The notes under the pieces are model-generated. The model saw nothing but the letters and a program-made list of their open reading frames with translations, did not search any database and was not told the origin of the DNA. A stretch of 64,000 bases of DNA from Hyaloscypha bicolor E. Taxonomy: Eukaryota; Ascomycota; Leotiomycetes; Helotiales; Hyaloscyphaceae. Within the stretch, counting starts at the first letter, position 1; each line of letters opens with the position of its first letter. The position numbers were made by a program, and so were the translations under genes. Below, one piece after another: positions 11,613-22,504 of the stretch. The stretch covers positions 496,001 to 560,000 of the forward strand of contig NW_020194600.1 of the NCBI RefSeq assembly GCF_002865645.1. The letters run 5' to 3'.

Positions 11613-12148
11613 TCCCTTCTCCATACGCAGTACACCCAGTTATATCTGGACGCGCCCCCCTCGCTGTTTCCAGAAGCCTGCTCTTGTCCGAGCCAGGTCT
11701 GTAGCCAGCAGCATCTTCAGGCTCAATTTCTCTTGAGATTCTCCGTAAAGGGCACCGGCCCGTAGGAGTTCGATAACCCCTCCCGTCCCCTGCGCGTTTA
11801 CTTTCTTTGTTAAAAGACGGAGTTACGCAAGCACTAAGGGATCCAAGCGTCAAACCCAAAGACTACAAGGACGTCGACGCCACTACTAGCTGGCTGGAGG
11901 GGGTGACTAACAAACCCTCAATCCTCTCTTTTTTTCTTCTTCGGATTTTAGGACTTCTTTCGGTCGTTTCTGCGCCGCCATCTAGAGACGCTACCCACTT
12001 TCTAGCCTGGTACCCCAGAAAGAGGCGCCGTTCCTTCATTTTGAATCGGAAATGCTGTCCGCGACAAGCTTCAGTCACTGACGAAACTTCATATTTGCGC
12101 CCAACGCGTGCACTTGTTCCTCTCATTTTAACACCGGGACAGAACGTC

Positions 12149-15100
12149 ATGGCTGGCGCAATGTTCGGTCACGGTCACGGTCACGGTCACGTCCACGGTC
12201 TTGGCCAGGGCTCAATGTCTCAGGCAATGGGTCCCTTGTCGACAAGCCCCGATCATTCCTCACCCGAGTCCTTCGAAGTTGACGATGACAGCAACCCGGC
12301 GCAAACGGCGCATTGGCAGATGCATGGGCAGACTTCGCCAAATTCAACATCTCAGCCGCCACGCACTCCAGCGCCTCTCCAGAAGCGCCGGAGAGTTACT
12401 CGTGCCTGTGACGAATGCGTATGCACCCCCGATGCGGCCCCCTCCCCCAAACTTTTGGAAGTTGAAAACGCTAATTGGTTCTACAGAGACGTAAGAAGAT
12501 CAAGTGTGATGGCAAGATTCCCTGTACGCACTGTACAGTCTACAGCTATGGTACGGATTTTGTTTGTCAATATTCCACTAAAGAAGAGCAAGAGCCTAAA
12601 CAGCCAAAATCCAAAAAACCCAAACTCAATCCTATATCCAACTCACAACACTCACAAGAATCAGATTGCACCTATGACCAGCCTTCCAACAGGAGAAGGA
12701 ACCCTGCACCGCAATATATCGAAGCCTTGGAGAGTCGCGTTCAACGAGCGGAAACACTTCTTCGGGCGGTCTTTCCGGGTGTTGATCTGAATGACCCCAA
12801 CATTGATACTCTTATCCACCAACAGTTGGGGAAAATAAAAACGGAGGCTCTGGAAAACAGTTCAACCGACAAATCTGGAGATCCGAATGTACAGGATGCA
12901 CAATTACGTTCCATGATAGAGTCCACTGGTCAGTTAGACCTCGATGAGGCTGGGTATTGGGACTTCCATGGTGGCTCTTCCGGGACAGTTTTCATTAAGC
13001 GCATGAGAGAGCAATTCGGCGGCCTGCTAGGCAATGACCACAGCGCTCCGTTGTTTCCAAGAATACCTCGACCGCCACTGGTGACTTCAATGTTCGACTC
13101 TCCTAGATCATCAACAGACAGTCCCTACGACGCTGGCCTTCCAAACACTATGGATCTTCCATCTCGAGAAACAGCGAAAGTATTATGCAACGACTCGCTG
13201 GAACGTGCATGCTCTCTTCTACGCTTTGTTCATCAGCCAACTTTCTATGAAATGGTTGATAAGATATTCGATACCCCCCCAGAAAACTTTGGTGACAGCG
13301 AAAACAGATTTCTACCTCTTCTTTATGTTGTACTTGCTCTAGGTTGTATGTTTCATACCGAACCTGGAGAAGATCCGAATGGGCCTGTACAAAATACATA
13401 CAAAGCTGGGATCGATCAAGGGTAAGCTCCCCACTCCCCCTTTTAGCATTTCTCCTTGCCCAGTTGTGATCAGTCTCGGGCCAACGATCTATTTCTAAGC
13501 ACACAGTGTGTTTCGAAGATATCTATAGATTTCTCAAGCAACCATCGGCTCCGGTCCTTTACCAACCTTGGATTTCTATAGCTAACTCTTTGCTAGAGTT
13601 AAGTACTTTAGAGCTGCTCGACAAATGATGGATATCACCGACTGTCGCGATCTCACGTCGTTGCAAGCTATTGTGTTTATGATTCTCTTTCTCCAAGCAT
13701 CCGCAAATTTGAGCACTTGCTATTCGCACATTGGCATTGCCTTACGTAGCGCTCTAAGGATGGGCTTGCATCGCAACCTCGCCGGCAACTTCAATCCAAT
13801 CGAACGTGAAACCAGGAGACGTGTATTCTGGATCATCCGTAAGATGGACACATACGTTTCCGCTTTGTTGGGATTTCCTATTATGCTGAGTTATGATGAT
13901 ATCGACCAAGAATTGCCAATTGAGGTTGATGATGAGTACATTACCAAGGATGCTGTTCTTCCGATGCCACCAGGGAAAACATCTTTGCTGTATGCCGCCT
14001 CAAACGCACATACTCGACTTATGGCTACTTTGTCTAAAGTCATCAAGTACATATATCCTACAAAAGGTCTTGAACAGTCTGTGCAAGGAGCTTCAAAATC
14101 ATCATATGTCATTAGTCATGCAAAAATTAGAGAAATCGAAAAGGACCTTGCGGATTGGCTTGATAAGCTATCCCCGGATTTGAGACCTGGAGGAGATGGT
14201 ACACCAGAAGTCCTTCGGTAAGCTTGCCTACCCCGAAAACATATCGGAATTCTCGGGCAAACCCCCACTGACCCCGTCTACAGCGTGCAGCAGCTCCTTC
14301 GATTGTCCTATGCTCACGTGCAAATGATGTTGTACCGACCTTTCTTGCACTACGTGTCCAGTAAGCAATGTGTCGGCAAGACGATTGACGAGAGATCGTA
14401 TGCTTGTGCTGCGGCCTGCGTCAGCGTATCACGAAACATCATCCACATTACGACTGAGATGAAGAGACGAGGTCTCTTGGTTGGAGCGTTCTGGTTCACA
14501 ATGTAAGACAGCCCCTTGGTCATCCCTCATTCTTTTAACCCTCTGGCAATATTCTTTGGGTTCCCGAAATTAAGACTTTACCAACTTGCAGGTACACCAC
14601 GTTTTTCAGCATCATATCGTTGGTTTACTTTGTGCTGGAGAACTTGGATAAACCTGGATCGGAAGAAATTCTTGCGGACGTAATCGACGGGAAAGCTGCC
14701 CTCAATGGCCTGGCAATGAGAAGTCAAGCTGCGGATAGATGCTCAACAGCATTGAAAGTAGGCACTCTTCCCAGCCTTGTATACCAGAAGCTGACTTCCT
14801 TGAAAAGAGCCTCTTCGATCAATTGCCTGCCAGACTGAAGGAGGGCCGCCGGGCGACAGCAGTTGTTCAACCTCAAAAAAAGCGAGCTGCCCCATCGCCC
14901 GGCAAGTCTCGCGATACGCAGAACTCACCCGAGGTGGCACAGCGGACTCCAGGATCTGCTCCAGTGATTGGAATGCTTCCAAGGGCGACAACATTTCCTG
15001 TGCCTGCACCTATCCAGACAGGAAATGTGCAGAGAGCTTCCATGGACGGAAATCGTTTCCAGACCAATACCTTGTCAAATCCGAACCTCAGGCAAAGTTT

Positions 15101-15632
15101 CCACGAGCTTATGTCGCCTGCAGATTTGTCCTCTACCGGCACCCCCGACTCTACTACTGCTGCCAATAGCTTGCAACAATCACCATTTCCACAGCAACCA
15201 TTTCACATAAACACAGCCATTCCCGATCTGAATGCTATGATGTTCCCATCTGCGGATCCATTTGCATATCCCAATCAGCCGTTGATGGAGTTTGACAATG
15301 TGAAGCAAGAGAATGTCGGCATGAGGAATGGGCCTCAAGGACAGCGGATGTACCTCTCCAATGGTGCCAATGGACCTGGTCTCTATGACGATCTGGAAGG
15401 CCAACTATTTGGTCCTCTTCCACCGTATCTTATGCAAGGCCAACCAAATTACGACTTGCAGGGTCAAATGGATCCAAGCAGCTCCATGATGGGCGGTTTG
15501 AATCCACAAGAAATGATGTATCAGCCGGGTGTTACAGCCAACGGAGAAATGACCGGGAACTTCGATGGAATATTCTCGGGGGATGGTGATGAATGGGGCA
15601 GCATGCTAACTTCTGATCAAAGATATAGATAG
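12149..15632 (+). CDS. Zn2Cys6 transcription factor with Fungal_trans domain, 973 aa
   Basis: Seven exons: 12149-12418, 12487-12550, 12665-13421, 13597-14217, 14284-14502, 14592-14757 and 14808-15632. A His/Gly-rich N-terminus precedes KRRRVTRACDEC. The zinc cluster is Cys87, 90, 97, 103, 106 and 113 (CX2CX6CX5CX2CX6C); two introns cut it, and the six cysteines align only after both are removed. A coiled linker follows (YIEALESRVQRAETLLR), then the Fungal_trans middle homology region with the hallmark RMGLHRN and RRRVFW (about 410-440), and a Gln/Pro/Met-rich C-terminal activation-type tail. It is a nuclear DNA-binding regulator. The cluster resembles regulators of sugar or cell-wall-polymer use, but I cannot name the orthologue. 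Confidence 0.88.
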
Positions 15633-16152
15633 GTGAGTGATTATGGGCTATGGCGTTGTATGATGATGAACAAAATAATCTACGGATAGAATTGGGCGGA
15701 TGGAGAACATGTGCTGGGCGTTGGTTGGATTACTGTGGAGTATAATAAGTAATAGACCAATTGTTTTGAGGTGAAATGTTCTTGAACAAGGTGGATATCA
15801 TGGAAGTTCCACTCCAAGTCCCCCAAAACGGAGATAGTAGTCTCAAACAATTCAAAGGCATATTTCAGTTGGACCCCAGTGAATTGACACATTGTTTCTC
15901 TATTGCAGATCAAGATTTGGCCACCATTAATTAAGACTGGTTTCCTTATTCATAATAGGTTAGAGTTTCTTCTTCGATTTTGTACAGCACTTCTACCTCG
16001 AAAATTAGTCCGTGCAGACTGGAGGGCGGAGCACGTGAGAGGCGGCTGAGTCCTGGAGTACCTACCCGCGCGGGCAGCCGAAGTGAAGGCCGCAACCCTC
16101 CCCTCCTTTCAACAAACCTCACAAGATAGGAAAGAGACAGGCTTCTTGCAAG
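15633..16152. other. intergenic: 3' UTR and CSN1 promoter
   Basis: This is the 3' end of the Zn2Cys6 gene followed by the promoter of the COP9 gene. The last 130 bp are C/T-rich, as is common just before fungal start codons. Nothing else is recognised. Confidence 0.45.
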
Positions 16153-17771
16153 ATGTCTCAACCACAGGGTGCTCCAGCTTCTCCTACACAGAGCCGGGGC
16201 AAAAAGAGCCTTCTTGTGTCTGGTGAGTCGCAAGCAGCAATCGGCCGGAGGAAGCTCGCTCACCTCAATAGATCCACCCAAGTTTGACCTGGAGTCATAT
16301 CTTGCAAACTACAAAGGTAGACTCATTTTTGTTTTGTAGATGCCTGATTAACTATGATAGCCAAATGCTGACGTCCTGGCAGGACGAACCCGTCTCGAAC
16401 GCCTCATACTCATCGGCACATGCTCCTCCTACCTTGGAGTTGAAGCTCTCAAGCTGGCTGTGAAAGAAGCTAAGAAGGGCAAAGACATCAAGCGGTATCT
16501 CGAAGCTCAGAACCACCTCGAAACGGTCGGCCCGCAAGAGCGCGAAGCTGCACGAGACAAGGTATGGATGGACATGACTGAGAAACAGAATCAGGCAGAG
16601 ACGCAACGTCTAGAAGCTGAATTGAAGGGGTACAAGAACAATCTCATCAAAGAGAGCATTCGGGTATGTAGCAGTACAGCTTTGGGAGTTCTTTGGGGTG
16701 CTGACTACACATAGATGGGCAATGAAGATCTTGGCAACCACTACCAAGCTATCGGCGACCTCCCAAGAGCTTTCGATTCGTTTAGCCGTATGAGACAGGA
16801 CGTTAGTATGGCCAAGCACATCATAGATATCAGCAAGCATCTCATCGAAGTTGCTGTCGAACAGAAAAACTGGGTTGCCGTCTCTTCAAACGTACAGAAG
16901 ATCAAGGGGGTTATGGTTCCGGCAGATGAGGACAGAACCCTTCAGCCATACCTTTGCGCTACAGATGGATTGGCACTTATGGACTCTGGAGAATACTACA
17001 ATGCTGCTCTACGATTTCTGCAGACCGAGGCTGGGATGGGCACGACCTGTAACAGCATTATCAGCCCCAACGATATTGCGGTCTATGGTGGCCTCTGTGC
17101 TTTGGCAACAATGGAACGAAACGAGCTGCACACCCAAGTGCTCGAGAATACCAACTTCCGTACATATCTCGAACTCGAGCCTCATATTCGACGAGCCATC
17201 ACCTTCTTCGTAAACAGCAGATACTCAGCCTGTCTGGGCATCCTCGAAGCATACCGCACTGACTATTGGCTGGATATCCACCTGCAGAAACATATCGATG
17301 ATCTCTATCACCTAGTTCGGAGCAAGAGTATTGTCCAATACTTCATCCCATTTTCTTGCGTAACTCTCGATAGCTTGAATGCTGCTTTCATGCCACCAGG
17401 CAAGACCATCGACAAGGAGCTCGCCATGATGATCCAGCGCAAAGATCTTGAGGCGAGAATTGATACCCAGAACCGAGTAAGTACTTCTAAAGTTCCAAAC
17501 TTGCTTGTAAAAGCCAATTTGACCAGAACAGCTCCTTACTTCTGTCCCCTCCGCACCCCGCTCCGCCCTCCAAGCCAACACCCTCGAAACTGCGAAGGAG
17601 TATGAGCGTGAAGCCCACCGCCGAATCCAACATATGAATATAGTCGCCGCCGACTTGGAGATCAAGGGCGGAAAGCGAATGGGATTGGCACCAATCGATG
17701 ATATGTTCGATGATGGACGACAATTACGCTCTAGAAACTCAGGCGCCAACGTATATCCCGGAGGCTTTTAA
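16153..17771 (+). CDS. csn1: COP9 signalosome subunit 1 (CSN1), 465 aa
   Basis: Five exons: 16153-16222, 16272-16316, 16383-16663, 16715-17476 and 17532-17771, with introns of 49, 66, 51 and 55 nt. The 45-nt second exon is needed to give KFDLESYLANYKGRTRLERL. The order is a short disordered N-terminus, helical repeats, an Rpn7-like region (DLGNHYQAIGDLPRAFDSFS) and a PCI domain (about 260-400, with FFVNSRYSACL and YFIPFSCV). This matches CSN1 (CsnA in Aspergillus, GPS1 in animals) rather than its proteasome paralogue Rpn7. The COP9 signalosome removes Nedd8 from cullins in nucleus and cytosol; in filamentous fungi it controls sexual development and secondary metabolism (family knowledge). Confidence 0.9.
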
Positions 17772-18537
17772 TGAGTACATGAGCAATGAATGATATTGGG
17801 AGACATGGAGTATGAACGGCGGACACAAATCGATGCATATGCGGAGTTGAGGAATAAAATGGGACATGGGGTTTAGAGGCAGCGTTGCTCGTTTGACCTG
17901 GGCAAATGGAGCATTTACTTCCTTTTACGAAATCGGTGACACACGGAGCAAATAGCCTTGCAGCCTGACGAACAATCCTTGAGGAATCTGAACTCAAACC
18001 AGGTGACGCTGTAGTGGCGAATTCTCCAACATGCTACTTCATACCTCCAAGCCACGAGGCTGAACCATCCAAGAGGGCAAGACAAGTGTCTGAGCTGGAC
18101 GTTCCAAAAAGCTTGTCTCAGCCTTGCCTCCCAATTGCGATCCCTGCATCGCCACAGGCGCATCCTCCCTTCGTTCTCGTGACGTCGCCTACAGTAGTTT
18201 CTCAATGTTCACTAAGCCCCGTTGAGGCTGCGAAGAATTGGATTCGAACGCCACATTTCGAATGAGGCTATGGTGACACAGAGTGTTGAGACATTGGCCC
18301 GTAAGTTGGGCCAATTGTAGGGTGTGGGAGAAGAATGGAACGAGAATGGAAGGTGCGAAAACGTGGGGCTGAGGCTGAGGGAGGTGTTTATATGTGGCTG
18401 GGTTTCTCGTGGGTGATATTTTCAATGTGCTCCGGGTTTACTGGAGGCGGATGGAATAAACTCTGGATAATTGATGCTGTACGTGCTTAGCACTGGCGAG
18501 CTCCAGAAGAAGCAACTAACTTTTTTGACCAGTGGCT
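17772..18537. other. intergenic upstream of the membrane-protein gene
   Basis: No coding frame is convincing on either strand. The last 60 bp contain GTACGT, then CTAAC, a T-run and CAG at 18531, just before the ATG at 18538. This looks like a 5'-UTR intron of the next gene. Confidence 0.4.
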
Positions 18538-20794
18538 ATGATAATCCTCAAATTTCTTCTGGGACTTGTCCTTGCCCTCTGTCTACAGACAGCAGGGGCA
18601 TACGACCAAATCATCTGCTGCGAGCTCGCTAAGAGTAAAGGAGCATTCATCGACGATGTCCCTCCTCCCGAGAACCAAACATGTGGCCAAAATTACCTGA
18701 AAGGCCAACCAGCGGCTCCAAGTCTCTGGGCACCTTACAAGTTCTGCAGCTCCCAATGTCCCGGCATGCAGCTGTCGAAAGCCGGCGAACCTACCCAATA
18801 CACGTCAGTACTAATCAACTTCATCTTGCCGTCCGTTATCTTCAGTATGACGATCCCCCGCCGGAAAAAGATCGAGTTCAACTACCTGTTCGAATTTGAA
18901 CGGCCGAGGCGTGCTACTCGCTACCCCAAAGTTAATGATTATCTGCAGCTCTTATTTTCGTTGATCTGTTTCTTAGTTCTTCTGATCCCTGTTACTATCG
19001 ACACCGTTCTTTGGATTACGGTGATTGTTATTGGAGCGGGGAATATGTTGGTAGGCGGGTTGTACGAGGCTCACCTGGATTATCGAATCATGAAGTATAC
19101 CAAGGATATGGCTCACGGAGCAGACGAGGATAAGCTGAGGATCAAGAGGGAGTTGCTTGTTACTGTCGCTTCGGGGAATTTGATGCTGGAGAAGGGCAAT
19201 CCACAGAAGAGTATTCCGGCCAGTCTCACGATTCCAGGAGAGCATGCTCCGAAAAATGGATATGAGAAAGCCAGATCACGACTCCTGAATCTGCTGGGAG
19301 CACAGTCGAGATTTGGTGAGCTAGTTGGAAGTCCTGTGTTGTTTTACCTGGGCACTTTCCTGTACACAACCCTGGACCTTCGGAACTCTCTTTCGGATGA
19401 AGATACTGCTATCTCCCTTGGCTTTGGAATCGAGGTAACCAACCTATTTCTTTGTCCCATGCCTCGAACTCCCTATTTTATAGGCCGGGAGCATGTCTCA
19501 TGCATCTAGCTCGCTCCCAAATTTCCACCTACCAAAGAAATACCCTGCTAATTCGTTGTAGTGGATGATTATTGTCCATGTTGCTATCGTCAGTGGGTGT
19601 CTCCTAGCAAGCAATAATCCCAGTACTTCGGCCGGCATTGTGGGGTCTGGCCATGAGGAGCTGGAACATGAGCACCGAAAGCTCCAGCGCCGTGCCACGT
19701 TCGTCGGCCAGAATCACGGGCTTGAATCTCCAGGATGGACTTGGGAACGCTTCGCTCACTCCGTTTTGGGTTGGAGCGATGCGTATGAGACCGAATTCCA
19801 GCCTATATCACTCTGGGAGCGTGGCAGCAATAAGATGAAATGGATCAAGAAATCGGAAGCATAGAAGCAGGACCCGGCTTTTAGAAGACTTATGGAAGTC
19901 ACGCCGCTGGGGTGGTTTTTCAAGATCTTTCTACCTGTACTGGCCCTTGTCGTTCTTCCTCCTGGAAGTGGGGGCGTTGTTGCGTATTGGACCCCACCAC
20001 GAGGAGTTGGATGCCGAAGCCTAAGTTTCCTGCTCTATGCTCTCTGCCAAACTGTGATCACTGGCATTGCTGTGATGCGCTGCGCCAATGAAGACAATGA
20101 GTGGCAGCCTTCCTTACAGGAATGGTCTTCTGGGTGGCGTTTCAAAGCTCTCTCGGCTCCTTTCTGGCTCCTCTCTCTGTTATCCGCTATTGGAGGCACC
20201 TTTTTGCAGATAGTGGGAGTGTTCAGGAACTGCTTTTGCAAAACAACGATGGATCACTGGTTGAAAGGTCTCGCTAAGAGGAATCCTCGTATCAATTTGG
20301 CAACTGATACTGATGATGCGAGGACCTCGAGTAATGCTTGGATAGTGATGGGAGCTCTCGCAACTGTTTTCATAGCCGTCACCTGTTATGGTGGTTGGTG
20401 GTATCAAAGGATGATTAGACACAAATTTATTGAGGCCGTGAAGGGGATGTGGATCCTTGGTAGCTTTTTGACTACCCCAGGAAGTGGCCGGGGTCCTTCT
20501 GGCGGAGCAGTTACGGGGTCTGATGAACGTGATTCGATAATGGACCCGCTGCTCCCTGGAGAGGCTTCTCCAATGTGGTGGGAAGACGGTTTCTCGCCAT
20601 TTGAGTCAAGACAATTCGAACTCGGAAGACATTCTTTTATCCGAGGCTCGTCTCCTGAACCTTCGGGAATGACTACGTCAATCCACACACCGTCGATCAC
20701 GGTCTCGTATGACGAGGGAGGGGAGGATATTGGATTATTGCCTTTCGATCATAGCGCAAACTCGAGACGACCCAGACCGAGAACCAATAGTTAG
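18538..20794 (+). CDS. multipass membrane protein with in-frame TAG
   Basis: Exon 1 is 18538-19434 (299 codons); a 127-nt phase-0 intron follows; the frame resumes at 19562 and stays in one register to 20794, except for TAG at 19862-19864. The N-terminus is a signal peptide followed by a Cys-containing extracellular-type segment (IICCELAKSKG, NQTCGQNYLKG), then several hydrophobic helices (LQLLFSLICFLVLLIPV, TVLWITVIVIGAGNMLVGG). After the TAG come further helices (FFKIFLPVLALVVLPPG, SLSFLLYALCQTVITGIAV, WIVMGALATVFIAVTCYGGW) and a hydrophilic tail. Both halves look like one protein. Possibilities are a recent pseudogene, a sequence error, stop recoding, or removal of the TAG in a 102-nt in-frame intron (19783-19884). 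Family unknown to me; function not assigned. Confidence 0.65.
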
Positions 20795-20826
20795 GCCTCG
20801 ATAATTTCAAATGGAAAGTCCTTTCT

Positions 20827-21197
20827 TCAACTCGATGTCCAAGACTGCGAGAAAATTGAGAGTTTCTCTTGATTAACGGGGGACCGCTGCCTTTCACAGC
20901 GAAAGGCCAGAATACTAAAGTCTTCACAAAACTCTACATGTATGGTTTTGAGACTTTGCGGAAGCTCGCCTTTTAGAAAGTACAGGACGGGTTCCGTGAT
21001 TGCATTGTCGCAATGCTTAGTCGTGAGGTGTTCCAATGCAGGTGGAAATACCGACACAAAGTTGCGGAATTGGTCCTCTGTGTATTCTTGCGGAAGGTGG
21101 ACCCTAAAGAGAGCTGTCTGAAAGTTAATATGTGGCTTGGAAATTACACTGTAATAAAGCAATGGAGACCAGTTACCGAGTAATTTAACAAAAAATC
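20827..21197 (-). pseudogene. possible F-box/LRR-type C-terminal fragment
   Basis: A frame on the minus strand encodes about 120 residues including FVSVFPPALEHLTTKHCDNA and LPQSLKTIHVEFCED. This resembles the repetitive leucine-rich tail of fungal F-box proteins. There is no F-box or start region upstream; a TAG closes the frame at its 5' side. I read it as a truncated relic. The assignment rests on weak similarity by eye. Confidence 0.3.
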
Positions 21198-21228
21198 TTT
21201 TTCCCTACGTAAATCTAAGAGTTATCCT

Positions 21229-22171
21229 GTTATATGCTTGATAAGGGGGACTTGCTCAGCACCTGTTCGTGGTGTCCCCTACGAACCCGCAGCTCATGCC
21301 CTGCGTCCCTGGTATTACACTGCCTCCAGGGGACAGAGGAGAGTCTGCGAAGCCGAGATTGAGCGGGTGGTTGCTGGAGGTGGCCCTTTGGGGGTCCTCC
21401 TTGGAGGAAAAGGTATGGAGAATTACTCTGGGCACCTGGGAACGATCTGAGGAGAGCTCACAGGAGCTCGTGGCCGCTGATGGAGGTCTGCGGACCTCTT
21501 TAGAGGCAGAGGAACTCCATACTACCACTATACGACGTCGAATACCTCCCCCTCGCCATCGACTCCTTCACCGCCATTCCGAATTCGAATCGATAACGAC
21601 ACCCCCCCCTCGCAGTCGGTACATATATTTGCTGGGCAAGAAGAAGGCTCAAGGTCCAACAAAGCGGCAGTTCTCTATAGCTTAATCGATGGCTGTTGCC
21701 CACGGCGCTGGCGACCATACAGACACCCAGAAATCGAGAGCAGTCATCTTCTTGTCACTCCCCCCAGTTTTGGCTTTTTGCCACGGCATACACAACGGAC
21801 GGATAGGTAGTTTTGGGACACTATACAAAGTCCCACGGGCTAAAAAGAGGGAGCACGAGGTGTACGCTACGCTTCTACTTTCTCTATATATACTAGACAC
21901 TGTGGAGGCTGGTGTATTGCTAGCCATGGGGTCGGCGTACCTAAACCTGCATTAATTGAGATACCTCATATCCTCCGATAACTACATGAAGGGCAGAGCG
22001 ATATTAGGGTGTGGACTGCGGGCACTCTTGAGTACGGTGGCTGGGGAACACCTCTATGGCCTTGGTTTAGGGTAGACTGCGGAGCTTTTGTCAGTTGTAA
22101 CTACCCGGGCGTATAACTCTCCTTCTAAAAAATACAAAAACAACGTTCAACCGCAGTTATATGCTTGATAA
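21229..22171. mobile_element. 911-bp segment bounded by 16-bp direct repeats
   Basis: GTTATATGCTTGATAA occurs exactly at 21229-21244 and again at 22156-22171. The DNA between them is richer in G+C at its left side than its surroundings. One plus-strand frame (21269-21955) is broken by a single TAA at 21683-21685 and has no motif I recognise. A 16-bp duplication is too long for most cut-and-paste elements and would suit a target-primed retroposed copy, or a recombination product. Family unknown. Confidence 0.4.
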
Positions 22172-22275
22172 AATTTGATCCCGCCGTCGTGGAGACAACT
22201 CATCAATGTGAGATTTAGAAGACAAGTATCATGTGCAAGGATTTATGACACGCTCGTTGACACCCATACCAGAGA

Positions 22276-22335
22276 CCAGTCACTTCATGGGGATCAGTCG
22301 CTCAGGACAGGGACTGGTCTCCATGAAGGGACTAG
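22276..22335. repeat. inverted repeat, 15-bp arms
   Basis: CCAGTCACTTCATGG (22276-22290) pairs with CCATGAAGGGACTAG (22321-22335) with two mismatches and a 30-nt spacer. The spacer carries further GATCAGTC/GGACTGGTC echoes. It sits 170 bp beyond the 3' end of the NLR gene, so a terminator or transposon-end role is possible. Confidence 0.5.
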
Positions 22336-22504
22336 TCTTTCCTGAACGACGTCCCTCATCGATATGCTTTTCTGGCTTCAGGGTAAAAGTGCTCAGTAGT
22401 TCCGAAGTTTAATTAGCGGTAGCCCTGAGAATTCATACCATTTTGGCAGTCATGCGGGGACTCCACCAAGGCTATATTGTATTGAGAGTATTATTTTCCT
22501 CCTT

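Larger units (their letters stand above)
10100..12148. promoter_or_regulatory. 2-kb leader/promoter of the Zn2Cys6 gene
   Basis: No coding frame is convincing over 2 kb. It contains a 3 x 9-bp repeat (11095-11121), C/T-rich runs (11140-11235), a 7-bp pyrimidine tandem (11536-11612) and a T-rich patch near 11930. Such long upstream regions are usual for fungal regulatory genes and may include a long 5' UTR with introns and short upstream frames. The first 100 bp belong to the sulfotransferase-like gene promoter. Confidence 0.45.

Noticed and set aside
11807..12148. Upstream extension of the Zn2Cys6 frame
   Set aside because: The frame opening here lacks an ATG and is in a different register from the proven exon; the ATG at 12149 fits the His/Gly-rich start.
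18225..18260. tRNA B-box-like GTTCGAATCC on the minus strand
   Set aside because: The flanking bases do not form a T-arm stem, no A box lies at the right distance, and there is no acceptor stem.
18014..18265. 83-aa plus-strand frame
   Set aside because: It starts with GTG, has no domain and lies in a probable promoter region.
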